27,760 nt of DNA from a virus. The stretch is taken from positions 1 to 27,760 of the IMG/VR virus record IMGVR_UViG_3300025133_000491; one strand, written 5' to 3'. Each line of letters begins with the position of its first letter. Position 1 is the first letter of the stretch. Positions 8,101 through 16,260 of the stretch are shown here, piece after piece. The notes under the pieces were generated by a model. That model was not told where the DNA came from, ran no database searches, and was given only the letters and a program-made list of their open reading frames with translations. A program made the position numbers and the translations under genes.

Positions 8101-10345
8101 CTTTGGACTCATATTCGGCTAATTTAGCAGCATCATCTGGAAGCACCACGTTTTTTTCTATAGCAGCTAAAATTTCAACATGTCCAATCGTTTCCGTAGC
8201 CTCTCCAGGAAAATAACCTGCCTCTATAGCTTTCTCAATAAGACCGTCTAAACTTGTTTCACCATCCCTTCTCATTCTATGTGACGGCAACATTTCTTTT
8301 CCTATTCTTTGACCATAGGAACCAAGGCGTCGAGAAACTATCGCGTCTTCTCCCATAGCAGCAATAAGTTCCTCCATTTCACCGAAATTCGGATCAATGT
8401 CTTTAACAAGGCTTCTTATTCTATTAACAAAAGGTTCTTTACCCGGTTTTAAAACAGCAGGAATGGCTACGCTTTTTCTTTTTGCCTTAGTTGTTGCTTT
8501 AGGTGGCCTCTGAAGCGTGGGATCTGCTTTAGGAATCCTAGCCGTAATTTCCTCAATCAACTTAAGAACTTGCTTGCCTTCTTTACTTGTTATGTCACCG
8601 GGCCCCAAACGCCCCGTTAATTGAGCCATGTTTTCTACTTCGTTCAAAACTTTTATCATGTTGTTTGGTTTTAGCGCCGCGGGGTAATCTATTAATTCTG
8701 GACTAAATAAACGTTTTTCTATGTCTCTTGCTATATCGCGTAGTTTATCAATTTCTCTAACAATTATTTTACTGCCTTCACCCGGTTCTAGCGTGCCTTT
8801 AGCTTCCGCCTTGTCTAATGTTTCAGAAATTTTTCTAAACTTGTTATGTAAAAACTCACCAATAAATTGTTCTTGTTCTTTTAGATAAGACTCTGTGTGT
8901 GCCGCTATTACAGTGGGGGGTGCTTTAACTTCTATAGAATCTTGAAGCATTCTGTATCCTAAAGACACGGCTTCTTGAGTTGAATTACTTACTGAAGTTT
9001 TTAAATTGGGATCTTTAGCCATCGCTTCTGCTTGTAAACGAAATATTGGCAACATTGCTTCAAACCCTGGAGTTTTAGGATCAATTATTGTTGTTCCGGG
9101 CGTAAAAGTTTCTTCTATACCGGGTATGAGAGCACCGTACGTTTCTCTCGCTGTTTGCATGAGATTTGCTGCACCCGCTGGGGTTATGCTTGTAAAATCA
9201 ACTTCAGGACTGTGTACTGCTGGATTATAAGGAACATTCTCTGCTGCTGCTCTAGCTCTACCCGGAGCTTCTAAATTTTTTGCTAATTCGTCATAAATTT
9301 TTATTAAATCGTTTCTAGCTTTACTTTCAGCCTTGTTTTTTAAATTAAAACTAATGGATTTCAACGTTTCTACTGGGTGTCTCAAAGCTTGCCCAGCTTG
9401 TGTAGATTTAGCTGCAGCACCCGAAGCAAGTTTAGTAAGCGGGGTTATAGGGGTAAGCAAAGCACCGCCTAAAGTCGCAAAGAATGACGTTACTGCGTCC
9501 CCTGGATCAACCTGCTCGGCTATTGCGGCACCGACACCTGCACCTCCGGCAATTGGAATTTCCTGCCTTAAATAATAATCTCTTTTTGAACCGCGGGCTC
9601 TGGTTGCCATACGAGTAGCTATATCTTCTGTGCCCCGTAATGCCCGTAAACTCAACGGAACTTTTGCATCTGGATCGTATTTACGTAAGTTGGCTAATAA
9701 TTTTTTAGATCCAAAGTCTGCACTTTTGCCAACTAAGGTCGCTCCCGCATCCATGGGAATATCACCAAAAGTTGTTTTAGCTAAACCGCGACGCAAAGCC
9801 CCACTAAAAGTAAGGAAAGCACCCCCTATTTTTCCAGCTTCTCGAAACGGTTGATCTGACGGCAATACCGGTTCTTCTTCACCCAGTAAAAAATCACCTG
9901 CTGATTTAGTTACACCAACGTATTGATCGACAAGAGAAGCGGCTATAGGCAACACAACTGCACCGGCAACGCCACCAAGAAGCGTTGAGGCAGCTTTTAC
10001 GGGTAGCGTTCCAGGAACTTTAGCACCTAACTGTACCCCTCTTTTCCACCCCTCTTTCATAGTAAGTGCAGCCGGTACCGCACCTATTGCTCCGCGGGTG
10101 AAGCCCTCTGCAGTGGTAGACAAACCGCCACGATCTTCAATGCCGGTCAGTTTAGATATAATTTGTTCGTTGTTGAATCCTGCTTCGGTAGCCGCTGTGT
10201 AATCAAAATCAACTTCTTTTGCCAAACGTTGTGCTATTTGATTCTCAGCTTGCGGGCGAGTTAAACCCATACCACCTTCGTCTTGATCTTCTACAAGGTA
10301 GTTAAACGCTCCGCGTAAATCAAAATTGTCTACTTGTCTAACCAT
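5165..10345 (-). CDS. Giant probable internal virion / DNA ejection protein
   Basis: A 1726-aa protein, the largest gene here and the last of the virion operon. Its family is not recognised. It is mostly helical and charged, with two glycine/alanine-rich hydrophobic stretches near the N-terminus (about 118-140 and 265-303) that could insert into membrane. A third GA-rich segment, GRGTIQIPGFAAG, lies near the C-terminus, and the tail is proline-rich (REITPPPPRL). No lytic transglycosylase, protease or polymerase motif can be seen. Size, position after the tail genes and hydrophobic patches fit T7 gp15/gp16-like ejection proteins that form a channel across the host envelope. The ATG follows the stop of the 864-aa gene with no gap. 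Its own stop overlaps the convergent SNF2 stop. A functional role is an inference from context. Confidence 0.6.
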   Translation of the reverse strand: MVRQVDNFDLRGAFNYLVEDQDEGGMGLTRPQAENQIAQRLAKEVDFDYTAATEAGFNNEQIISKLTGIEDRGGLSTTAEGFTRGAIGAVPAALTMKEGWKRGVQLGAKVPGTLPVKAASTLLGGVAGAVVLPIAASLVDQYVGVTKSAGDFLLGEEEPVLPSDQPFREAGKIGGAFLTFSGALRRGLAKTTFGDIPMDAGATLVGKSADFGSKKLLANLRKYDPDAKVPLSLRALRGTEDIATRMATRARGSKRDYYLRQEIPIAGGAGVGAAIAEQVDPGDAVTSFFATLGGALLTPITPLTKLASGAAAKSTQAGQALRHPVETLKSISFNLKNKAESKARNDLIKIYDELAKNLEAPGRARAAAENVPYNPAVHSPEVDFTSITPAGAANLMQTARETYGALIPGIEETFTPGTTIIDPKTPGFEAMLPIFRLQAEAMAKDPNLKTSVSNSTQEAVSLGYRMLQDSIEVKAPPTVIAAHTESYLKEQEQFIGEFLHNKFRKISETLDKAEAKGTLEPGEGSKIIVREIDKLRDIARDIEKRLFSPELIDYPAALKPNNMIKVLNEVENMAQLTGRLGPGDITSKEGKQVLKLIEEITARIPKADPTLQRPPKATTKAKRKSVAIPAVLKPGKEPFVNRIRSLVKDIDPNFGEMEELIAAMGEDAIVSRRLGSYGQRIGKEMLPSHRMRRDGETSLDGLIEKAIEAGYFPGEATETIGHVEILAAIEKNVVLPDDAAKLAEYESKVETANYFEQVLEKAGIDSRSKTSEIRGMTDAELANLVDEIESGMLPPREIREQVGGFPKDMPAKERRRLRLEQEKAARTSPDLIQYDPDIPAQIMTVGDAIRIRSLIGERVRELAKDDKGRSEQRILKLLDKAILKDLSDPALTEPAEALVIANTFTKAKNDVFSRTLGGEMANKLKYSDPNVFIENLLAAGRPNELGNRITGLQKFGSFFEDQATALKNVDDPALTELIERTIPVSKNSAKTIENSMVEVIRGMLINGVIEPKPQSTLVPSDIKKALPGEFDADQLVVNTTRLERFKKKYEVAAEQNPMIKELFDDMSDPVAAQKVLKSLKGGAGLPATNTVVGFDRQKPFEYKTLVEANPNVFKKFKGEPRFYYTQFLDLRGTKNNYSVDFGPEELSRLFPYTSFNKNLKAEPGQALTFEFIQKYNKSDLYGVGAWLQRSGIEHMFTGAGGASNFSEATGIINPMQIGDLYGATMAFGQRPFGNSPFTFFSRLREKVNKPNVSFYFNRKVDRDEYLEAFNNMSERGKKAAADYEKASLVLPVFNKPQRMARDFNVALARGDIAKLEEVTNYFNKAATNEKAMDKLLKEVDSIDVKEILIPSNVAFEATIKDMAKYGDLQYAYRQQAIPTMQERIAEKNALSDILGVDSPTYAITQILESREPLTKLNNLIKQVNRMKTSNIPVMYEGRKVPAKEVYEPAANGLLNSFIQVAREASYVPKKEIYGTGTEPVRFYDAKIFRQVFFETGEVFPAMQDLQPLADILLKQGIINKARYKQIKDVTEGLERMQNQQMFMERLPAMAEEKPNVLKRFATRFFGAQVGSRLGTMAGGRGTIQIPGFAAGVAEDLLSKSPNTFFISYMGELFQPGGYQKLEEILEATAEESIKRQRGIDYGFRRTPLLDSPLAPAFPVEAITRDREEEREITPPPPRLISQASPSVNPMQTANQRARYAAMFPFDPASAVVRERQAQGIGSLPRP

Positions 10346-12940
10346 TTAATTAAAAAACTGATCTAATTGTTTAGAGACAGCTTCTGTGTCTCCCCCAAGT
10401 TTTCTTGAATAAGCATTAGCTAGGTTATCGTACTCGCTTCTTATACTCTTTAATGAAGCCAAATCTTTTTTAGCTTTGTTTCTTTCGGTACGAGTTAGTC
10501 CCGGGCCCTGCATAACAGACTGTTGTTCACGAATAGCAAAATCCATAACGCGACTTGACGCTTTAAATTGTGCTAGTGCTTCGCTGTCGTTGTAGAAAAA
10601 TTGAGCCGCAGGTACTTGCAGTTTAGCCAAACGTTCCTGTAGTTCTTTGTTTTCTCTACCCGCTAATGAACCCAATGCCCGAGTAAGTGCGATTTGAGTA
10701 AAACTGTCTAAAGTTCTAATGGCTTCTTCTGTTTCTTCAAAAGGTGCGTTTTCCATAAATATGGCTGTTGCTACTTTATTTACGGCTTGCTTCATAAAAG
10801 CATCAGAACCCGTTCCTTTGGTAATATCTATTCCCTCTAAACCAGATATGATTGGTTCGTCGAACGTGATTGGTTGTTCTGCTTCCGGCGGCCTTGCCAT
10901 ATAGCGTCCGGTGGTAGGTTCAAAAAGACCTTTACTGGGATCTGGTCTAAACGGATCACCACCGTTAGCCATGTGTTTTACCTCACCGCCTTGTGCATAC
11001 TCCGGAGAAAAAGCGGTAAATCCACCTTGTTGCCTCGCTTCAATCGCCGATCTTATATTAGGTGGCATACTTGCCGATATTTGTAATCCAGTATTTGGAT
11101 CCCAAGAAGTTTTAAATTTTTGAGATAAGGCGTACTCATAGGCAGGCATTGGCGCCCCTAAACCGTAAGCTATTGAAGCTTCACCGCTCATTAGCATCTC
11201 GTTCATTTGATTAGCATTAATCCCTGATCCCCTGTTTCTACTCATTGCAATTTGGCTATCTATAGCCATGCCCATTATAGTAGACTGCTCGTAGAAATTT
11301 TGTTTTCGTACATTTAAGCTATAGTTACTATTCTGTAGGAAAGCATCAACTCTACCCATATCCATTCCCGCTTCGCCTGCTCTAATTCGTAAGTCAGCCT
11401 CTGCAACTTTTCTTGCTTCTGCCGCTTGGTAGTAATTTTCTGCTTCCGTATCAAAGAATGTTTCTGCAAAAGGTATTAGACCTTTCCACCCAACTACTTT
11501 AGTTTTCGGACTACGTGCTATGAAATCGTCCCATTCTGCTTGTTTTAATTCAGCAAATTCTTGTGCAATACCAAGGTGTCCTTCCGCAACGGCTGCTGCC
11601 GAATCTTTATACGGTTTCAAGAATGCTTGCGCATCGTTTTGCATTAACAATGCGTGCTGGTTGTTAGCATTATCACGGGCCATACTAAGGCTGTTTTGAA
11701 GTCTTAATGTATCGCCATCATAGATGAACGCTTGTTTCATTCTTTCTAAAGCGTCTTTTTGTTTTACATCAACTAAGGCAGTTTCTAGCTCATATCTTCT
11801 TTCTGTGATTTTATTTTGTCTATTAACATCTTCATCGGATTGTGCATCTATAAACTCACGTTCGGTTTGTCTAAGTGCCTCTTCGAGCGCAGATTGCTGA
11901 TTCATTAAACTAGACTGTTTATCCGCCTCAAACTGCATACCTTGAGCTCTAAAGTTTATGTCAGCGCCCATGCCTCTTTCATCAACAACAGCTTTTACTC
12001 GCGCTTTTTCTATATCTCCGGCCATCTGTAAAGCAGCTAACTTAGCGCCTTGTTCTTGTTGTCTCTGAGCCGCGACCCGTTCTCCGATCTGCTGTGGTAA
12101 ACCAGAAGCGGCTGCGGCTAGTTGTGAGCCCATCGCTCTTTTAGTCATAGGTTGCCCGGTGCGTGGGTCTATACCGCCAGCAAAATTTAAACCGGCTTGT
12201 GCAATGTCAAACATAATTTGCGATTTAGTCAGGTCTTTTTGTTGTTGCGGGTCTATTATTCCCTGATAAAGGGGAAGCACCTCTTGATAAGTTTGCGGCA
12301 AACGACTTTTTAATTGATCAATACCTACTCTCAAATCAGGTCCAGGAATTGCTGTAAGATTATTAGGAAGACTTAAAGAACTTGTAAACATAGGAGTTAC
12401 CGCGCCACCAGGGTTAAAGTGTTGCACAATACCGCCATTAGCAAACTGTTGTACTGGAACTTCTTGATTAGCCGCCATTAGACCACCAAGACCTTGACCC
12501 ATTTGTGTCGGCTCACCCGCTTCAGTTACCATATCAATTTCACCGGCTAGTTTCTGCATAAGCTCACCTATACCTGAATCAACGTTACCTTCTTCAGTCA
12601 TCATTATAACGGGCTGTACCATAGCCAATACAGACTCTGGTGTTTTTTCAGCGTCGTCTTCACCAACATATTCAGATAGTTCAAGATAACGTTCTTCTAA
12701 GGGCACCGTATTGCCACGTAAAGAATCAATAACCTCTTTAAAGTTCTCAGCGTCATCCAGTCCCTGAGTAACACCTTGTACGTATTCCTGTCCTACTCTT
12801 TCCATATCTCTAGCGGTGCCTTGCTCTACGGCAGCAATCATTCCTACCGGATCGGCTTGAGGTAAAGCGGCAACGCCCGCAGGCATCATTTCTGCCGGTC
12901 CACCAGCTTGTCTAAATAAAGGTCTTTGCAATGTGTTCAT
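10346..12940 (-). CDS. Large virion-associated protein with GG motifs (putative internal virion protein)
   Basis: An 864-aa protein whose N-terminus (MNTLQRPLFRQAGGPAEMMP, then PESVLAMVQPVIMMTEEG) I recall as recurrent in marine phage contigs, always among tail or internal-virion genes. Two tandem motifs, FANGGIV (166-172) and FNPGGAV (175-181), precede a central part rich in Gln, Ala and Glu with long predicted helices (about 290-420). A second motif pair, YAQGGEV and MANGGDP, falls near residues 645-660 and introduces a separate C-terminal helical domain. The protein thus looks bipartite, with the GG motifs as linkers. Its ATG shares one base with the upstream TAA (TAATG), implying coupled translation. 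No enzymatic motif is seen. An internal core or ejection protein is the likeliest role. Confidence 0.6.
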   Translation of the reverse strand: MNTLQRPLFRQAGGPAEMMPAGVAALPQADPVGMIAAVEQGTARDMERVGQEYVQGVTQGLDDAENFKEVIDSLRGNTVPLEERYLELSEYVGEDDAEKTPESVLAMVQPVIMMTEEGNVDSGIGELMQKLAGEIDMVTEAGEPTQMGQGLGGLMAANQEVPVQQFANGGIVQHFNPGGAVTPMFTSSLSLPNNLTAIPGPDLRVGIDQLKSRLPQTYQEVLPLYQGIIDPQQQKDLTKSQIMFDIAQAGLNFAGGIDPRTGQPMTKRAMGSQLAAAASGLPQQIGERVAAQRQQEQGAKLAALQMAGDIEKARVKAVVDERGMGADINFRAQGMQFEADKQSSLMNQQSALEEALRQTEREFIDAQSDEDVNRQNKITERRYELETALVDVKQKDALERMKQAFIYDGDTLRLQNSLSMARDNANNQHALLMQNDAQAFLKPYKDSAAAVAEGHLGIAQEFAELKQAEWDDFIARSPKTKVVGWKGLIPFAETFFDTEAENYYQAAEARKVAEADLRIRAGEAGMDMGRVDAFLQNSNYSLNVRKQNFYEQSTIMGMAIDSQIAMSRNRGSGINANQMNEMLMSGEASIAYGLGAPMPAYEYALSQKFKTSWDPNTGLQISASMPPNIRSAIEARQQGGFTAFSPEYAQGGEVKHMANGGDPFRPDPSKGLFEPTTGRYMARPPEAEQPITFDEPIISGLEGIDITKGTGSDAFMKQAVNKVATAIFMENAPFEETEEAIRTLDSFTQIALTRALGSLAGRENKELQERLAKLQVPAAQFFYNDSEALAQFKASSRVMDFAIREQQSVMQGPGLTRTERNKAKKDLASLKSIRSEYDNLANAYSRKLGGDTEAVSKQLDQFFN

Positions 12941-14127
12941 TAAAATAACCCCGCGTATTTAGCTCCGGATAAAGCACCTAATCCCGCTACACCTAATCCC
13001 GCTATTTGTTGGAAAGGAGAAGCAGCCGGGGCCGCGGGACTGCTAAGTATTGAGTATTGACTGCTTGGAGCACCTTTATATATGTCAGACAAGAAACCCA
13101 GTTGCTGATAAGGCATCATCTGTGCTTGTTGCTCGGACATACGTTGTGCTTCTAGTTGTCTTTGTAAGTTATCTCGATAAACTCCGCCTAACTGCATCAT
13201 GGCGTTAACATCAGCCAAATTCATTTGTTGTTCAAGACCGCCCATCTGTGCTTGTTGTAACCCTAAGTCACCTAGTCTTCCGCCCAATACACCGGCTTGT
13301 TGACTAAGCGATCCAAGACCTTGACCTAGCGCACCTCTAGCTTGACCTAAACCGGCTAGTTGTTGCACATCAGCTTGACCTAATTGACCAAACTGTAATC
13401 CGAGTTGACCTATGCCTTGACCTGCCGCCATACGTCTTGCTTGTTGTTGTTCAAATGCTTGTTGAGCCGCTTGCCGTGCTTGTTGATAACCTTGTGAACG
13501 CAATTGAGCACCAATACGTGACTGTTCGCCCAATACATTACGACCTATTTCAGTTTCTTGTAAAGCTCCGCGAGAACCACCGAAAGCACCTGCTGCGGAG
13601 GCCCTAGCTCTAGCTTGATTTAATTGCTGTTCGCCTAATCTGCTTACATCTCGTTGTTGCGCTGCAATTACTTCTTCGGCATACGGGTCATAAAAATCAG
13701 AAATAAAAGACGGATCAAAACGTCCGGTAGCTCCTCTTAAACCGGCAATACCTTCGTCTCTAAATTGATACGGGACGCCTCTATTCATTGCGGCTAACGC
13801 CTGCGCTTGATCTATTGTGCCAATACCGGCTTGAGTAGAACCATAGCCTTGTTGCAATATCGGCATTGCTGTATCAGCTATAGCGCCAATACCGGCTTGA
13901 GTAGAACCAAAGCCCGCACTTAAATAAGGACTATACCCGCCTATCCCGGCACGCAATACGTTACCTGCACCTACTTCCATACCGCTTAAACCAGCTACTT
14001 TATAGGCTGGCGGTAAATATCCGGCTCGATCTTGAACTAAATTTCTAGCACTTTCTAGTAAAGCCAGTTTCTGCGCTTCTATTTCCGGTGCTTCTCTTAC
14101 AATTTGTGTGGTTGTTTCTGTTGCCAT
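12940..14127 (-). CDS. Gln/Ala/Gly-rich virion protein (putative internal virion protein)
   Basis: A 395-aa protein with strongly biased composition. An internal duplication, GFGSTQAGIGAI then GYGSTQAGIGTI, recurs 22 residues apart near residues 73-106. The middle (about 150-320) is rich in Gln, Ala, Arg and Gly with predicted helices (QQARQAAQQAFEQQQARR). The C-terminus is small and hydrophobic (IAGLGVAGLGALSGAKYAGLF-like). The section DPYAEEVIAAQQRDVSRLGEQQ is familiar from marine phage structural proteins. Biased, helical, Ala/Gln-rich sequence is typical of proteins packed inside the capsid and ejected with DNA, for example P22 gp7/gp20 and T7 gp14. It overlaps both neighbours by one base (TAATG at each junction), so it is translationally coupled in a four-gene block. 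Function is inferred from composition and position. Confidence 0.6.
   Translation of the reverse strand: MATETTTQIVREAPEIEAQKLALLESARNLVQDRAGYLPPAYKVAGLSGMEVGAGNVLRAGIGGYSPYLSAGFGSTQAGIGAIADTAMPILQQGYGSTQAGIGTIDQAQALAAMNRGVPYQFRDEGIAGLRGATGRFDPSFISDFYDPYAEEVIAAQQRDVSRLGEQQLNQARARASAAGAFGGSRGALQETEIGRNVLGEQSRIGAQLRSQGYQQARQAAQQAFEQQQARRMAAGQGIGQLGLQFGQLGQADVQQLAGLGQARGALGQGLGSLSQQAGVLGGRLGDLGLQQAQMGGLEQQMNLADVNAMMQLGGVYRDNLQRQLEAQRMSEQQAQMMPYQQLGFLSDIYKGAPSSQYSILSSPAAPAASPFQQIAGLGVAGLGALSGAKYAGLF
13819..13909 (-). repeat. 25-bp direct repeat inside the 395-aa gene
   Basis: Positions 13819-13843 and 13885-13909 are identical over 25 bp, 66 bp (22 codons) apart and in frame. They encode the GSTQAGIG duplication. 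Identity at synonymous positions suggests a recent duplication or gene conversion. Confidence 0.8.
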
Positions 14128-15914
14128 TATACTGCCGCTCTCTCAAATTTTCTCATTAAACCGTACATCGTTTGCATACCATTATTTCGGCTACCGTTGC
14201 CAGCGCCTTTTACAGCTTTTGCCGTCATAACAAACTCGCCGTCAGATAGCATTGCAGGAACGTCGTCAGAAGTTTCTGTTCCGGGGCCCGCGATCCCACC
14301 ATTACGTCTTGGGAATTGCGAAGGGTCTACATCGCCACCTGAAGCGTAACCTACACCGTATCCTGGGACGGTTATATCCGATAAAGTATAAGTTGGCGAA
14401 ATCGTTGGATAACGAATCATATATTTTTCAGGATCTTCTGCTAATAAATCTACGCCTGTTTTTAATATTTCTGTTTCGTCTTCTTCTTCTTCGGGTGCAT
14501 CAAAAAATCCAGTTCCTGCCGCTATACCAGAAGCCAATGCGGCTGAAGGTCCAAAGCGAGCTAATCGGCTAGGACCTGCCGCGGCTCTTGCTGCGTTATA
14601 ACCTGCTTCTGTAGCTTGAATACCTAGATTACCCATTTTTTGTGCGTAAGCTTGTCCAGCCGCATCTTGTGCAGCTTTTACAGTCTGCGGGTCTTTACCA
14701 CCCCTAAACATAAAGTCTCCAGTTCTTTCTAAGAAACTACGTGGGTCTGCCGGCACTCGATTTAGTGCTGCGATTGTATCTGCGGTAACATTTGGATCTA
14801 TTGTTGGAACGTTTAAGCCCGGAATTTCAGCCGGAGTAAAAGGCACTGTAGTTGTACCAGTTCCTGATCTTAATCTAGCTAAGTAAGCTTCTCCGGTAGC
14901 ATCAGTGGTTAAAGGTTGCTGGACATCTGGACCAAAAGGCTGTTGCCCGGTAGTTCTTGGGCTCATGTCTGCCCTTTGTACCGGTCCGCCGTCATAAGGC
15001 ATACCAGTAGCCGGATCAATCGGTCTTGTATATTCTAAAGTTTGTCTTACTGGTGAATCCACTATTTGAGCTCGACCAGTGTTTATGTCAGGTATCTTGG
15101 GCAAGTTTTCATTAAGTAGCAAAGCTTTTTGTTGATCTGGCGTTCGTATAGTCCTTGTCGGAGCGCCAAAGTAAGTTCCGCCCGCTTCTCTTGCTCTTGC
15201 CGGACTTGCAAACTGCTTAAAGCGTTCGCCTATGCCGCCTGCTGCACTGCCCACGCTACTCTTAAAGCCTGCTGCAAAGGTATTACCGGCACGTAACGAC
15301 TGAATACCACCAGTTACTCCTGTAAACATGCCACCCAACGCACCTGCGGTAAGTCCCGCTTTAAGTGCATCTTTGAGATCACCACCAGCGGCTAGTGTGC
15401 CTATACCAGAACCCGTAGCGGCTCCGAATATTGGTCCGAGGGGCGTCATTGCTAAAGCGATAGGCAAGACAATGGGGAGTGCTTTCTTAACAACTTTTAC
15501 TACTTTTTTAACTAATTTCTTAACACCTTTAAAAAGTTTTTTAAGAAAAAACTCAGGTTGTCCGGTAACAGGGTTTAATGAATTAAGTTCACTACCCACA
15601 ACATAACGTTCTGGTTCTAAACCCATTTTTTCCATTTGACTAAAAAGATTACTTTTAAGACGAGGGTTTGCTTCCAATACTTCTAAAGGTATGACAGTTT
15701 CACCCTCTGCTGCGTGAACCATGAACTCGTCTTCGTAACGACCGTATTCCGCTAATCTATCCGCAATATGTCTAACTTGTGCTATGCCTGTATGTGGAAT
15801 GTCATCGGTAGCCCAATCGCCTTCAGTAGCATTAAGAAACGCGGCAATCCCGCCATCAGGAACCATTAAGGTTTCTTGTGGTTGGGAATCATACGTTGCT
15901 GCTGCTAAAGACAT
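14127..15914 (-). CDS. Virion protein with cationic amphipathic helix and SDGEFV terminal motif
   Basis: A 595-aa protein. The N-terminal domain (1-120) includes DDIPHTG and DEFMVHAAEGETVIP (63-77). Residues 122-145 form a strikingly Lys/Val/Leu helix (KKLFKGVKKLVKKVVK) that runs straight into a hydrophobic stretch (146-160) and a Gly/Ala-rich region to about 200, like a membrane-active peptide. The middle is Pro/Thr-rich. The C-terminus (523-595) has YASGGDV, RRNGGIA, then SDDVPAMLSDGEFVMTAKAV. This motif recurs in tail, tape-measure-like and internal proteins of many phages. An ejection or membrane-penetration role is plausible. A promoter-like sequence lies just upstream and AAAGGA serves as ribosome site. 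It overlaps the downstream gene by one base. Function is inferred; the motif family is from memory. Confidence 0.65.
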   Translation of the reverse strand: MSLAAATYDSQPQETLMVPDGGIAAFLNATEGDWATDDIPHTGIAQVRHIADRLAEYGRYEDEFMVHAAEGETVIPLEVLEANPRLKSNLFSQMEKMGLEPERYVVGSELNSLNPVTGQPEFFLKKLFKGVKKLVKKVVKVVKKALPIVLPIALAMTPLGPIFGAATGSGIGTLAAGGDLKDALKAGLTAGALGGMFTGVTGGIQSLRAGNTFAAGFKSSVGSAAGGIGERFKQFASPARAREAGGTYFGAPTRTIRTPDQQKALLLNENLPKIPDINTGRAQIVDSPVRQTLEYTRPIDPATGMPYDGGPVQRADMSPRTTGQQPFGPDVQQPLTTDATGEAYLARLRSGTGTTTVPFTPAEIPGLNVPTIDPNVTADTIAALNRVPADPRSFLERTGDFMFRGGKDPQTVKAAQDAAGQAYAQKMGNLGIQATEAGYNAARAAAGPSRLARFGPSAALASGIAAGTGFFDAPEEEEDETEILKTGVDLLAEDPEKYMIRYPTISPTYTLSDITVPGYGVGYASGGDVDPSQFPRRNGGIAGPGTETSDDVPAMLSDGEFVMTAKAVKGAGNGSRNNGMQTMYGLMRKFERAAV

Positions 15915-15936
15915 TAAGAATCCTTTAATTAAACTT

Positions 15937-15964
15937 TCTATACCATATTAACACGCATTTTCAA
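15937..15964 (-). promoter_or_regulatory. Candidate sigma70 promoter before the internal virion gene block
   Basis: In the 46-bp gap upstream of the 595-aa gene, the minus strand reads TTGAAA (15964-15959), a 16-nt spacer, then TATAGA (15942-15937) preceded by TGG, an extended -10 element. The -35 box overlaps the stop codon of the upstream gene. It would give separate expression of the four large internal-protein genes. Moderate match; AT-rich DNA yields such sites by chance. Confidence 0.45.
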
Positions 15965-16260
15965 GTAATGCTTACCGTTACGCTACCTAATGTTGCGGTA
16001 GCATCTAAACCCGCAGGACAAGGCACGTTTAGACGTACAATCTTTACATGCCCATTTTGCGCAAAAAGTGCGCCAGTTTCAAGTCCTGTATCGTTATTTG
16101 CTAAATTTGTTAGTGTAAAATTAGTTGCTCGTCCTTCTCCCGGATTAATCACTTGTTGTTGAAACACAGAGAAAGCTCTAACTACTTCTGCCATATAATT
16201 ACTATCATATTCTTCAGGTGGCATGGGAAAAGCGGGTTGTGTCAGATTTCTACTAGCCAT
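15961..16260 (-). CDS. Small phage structural-region protein, unknown function
   Basis: A 99-aa protein. I chose the ATG at 16260 (MASRNLTQPAF), which shares one base with the TAA of the tail nozzle gene and has GGAG 6 nt upstream. A longer reading would overlap the preceding gene by 51 bp. The first half is helical (YDSNYMAEVVRAFSVFQQQV) and the second half is beta-rich (ATNFTLTNL, GHVKIVRLNV, ATLGSVTVSIT), like a small tail or baseplate-type accessory protein. I recognise similar small proteins in marine phages beside the same tail protein, but no function is known to me. Confidence 0.75.
   Translation of the reverse strand: MASRNLTQPAFPMPPEEYDSNYMAEVVRAFSVFQQQVINPGEGRATNFTLTNLANNDTGLETGALFAQNGHVKIVRLNVPCPAGLDATATLGSVTVSIT

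Noticed and set aside
14252-14572. Plus-strand reading frame opposite the 595-aa gene
   Set aside because: No ribosome site or family likeness, and it lies opposite a strongly conserved motif region.
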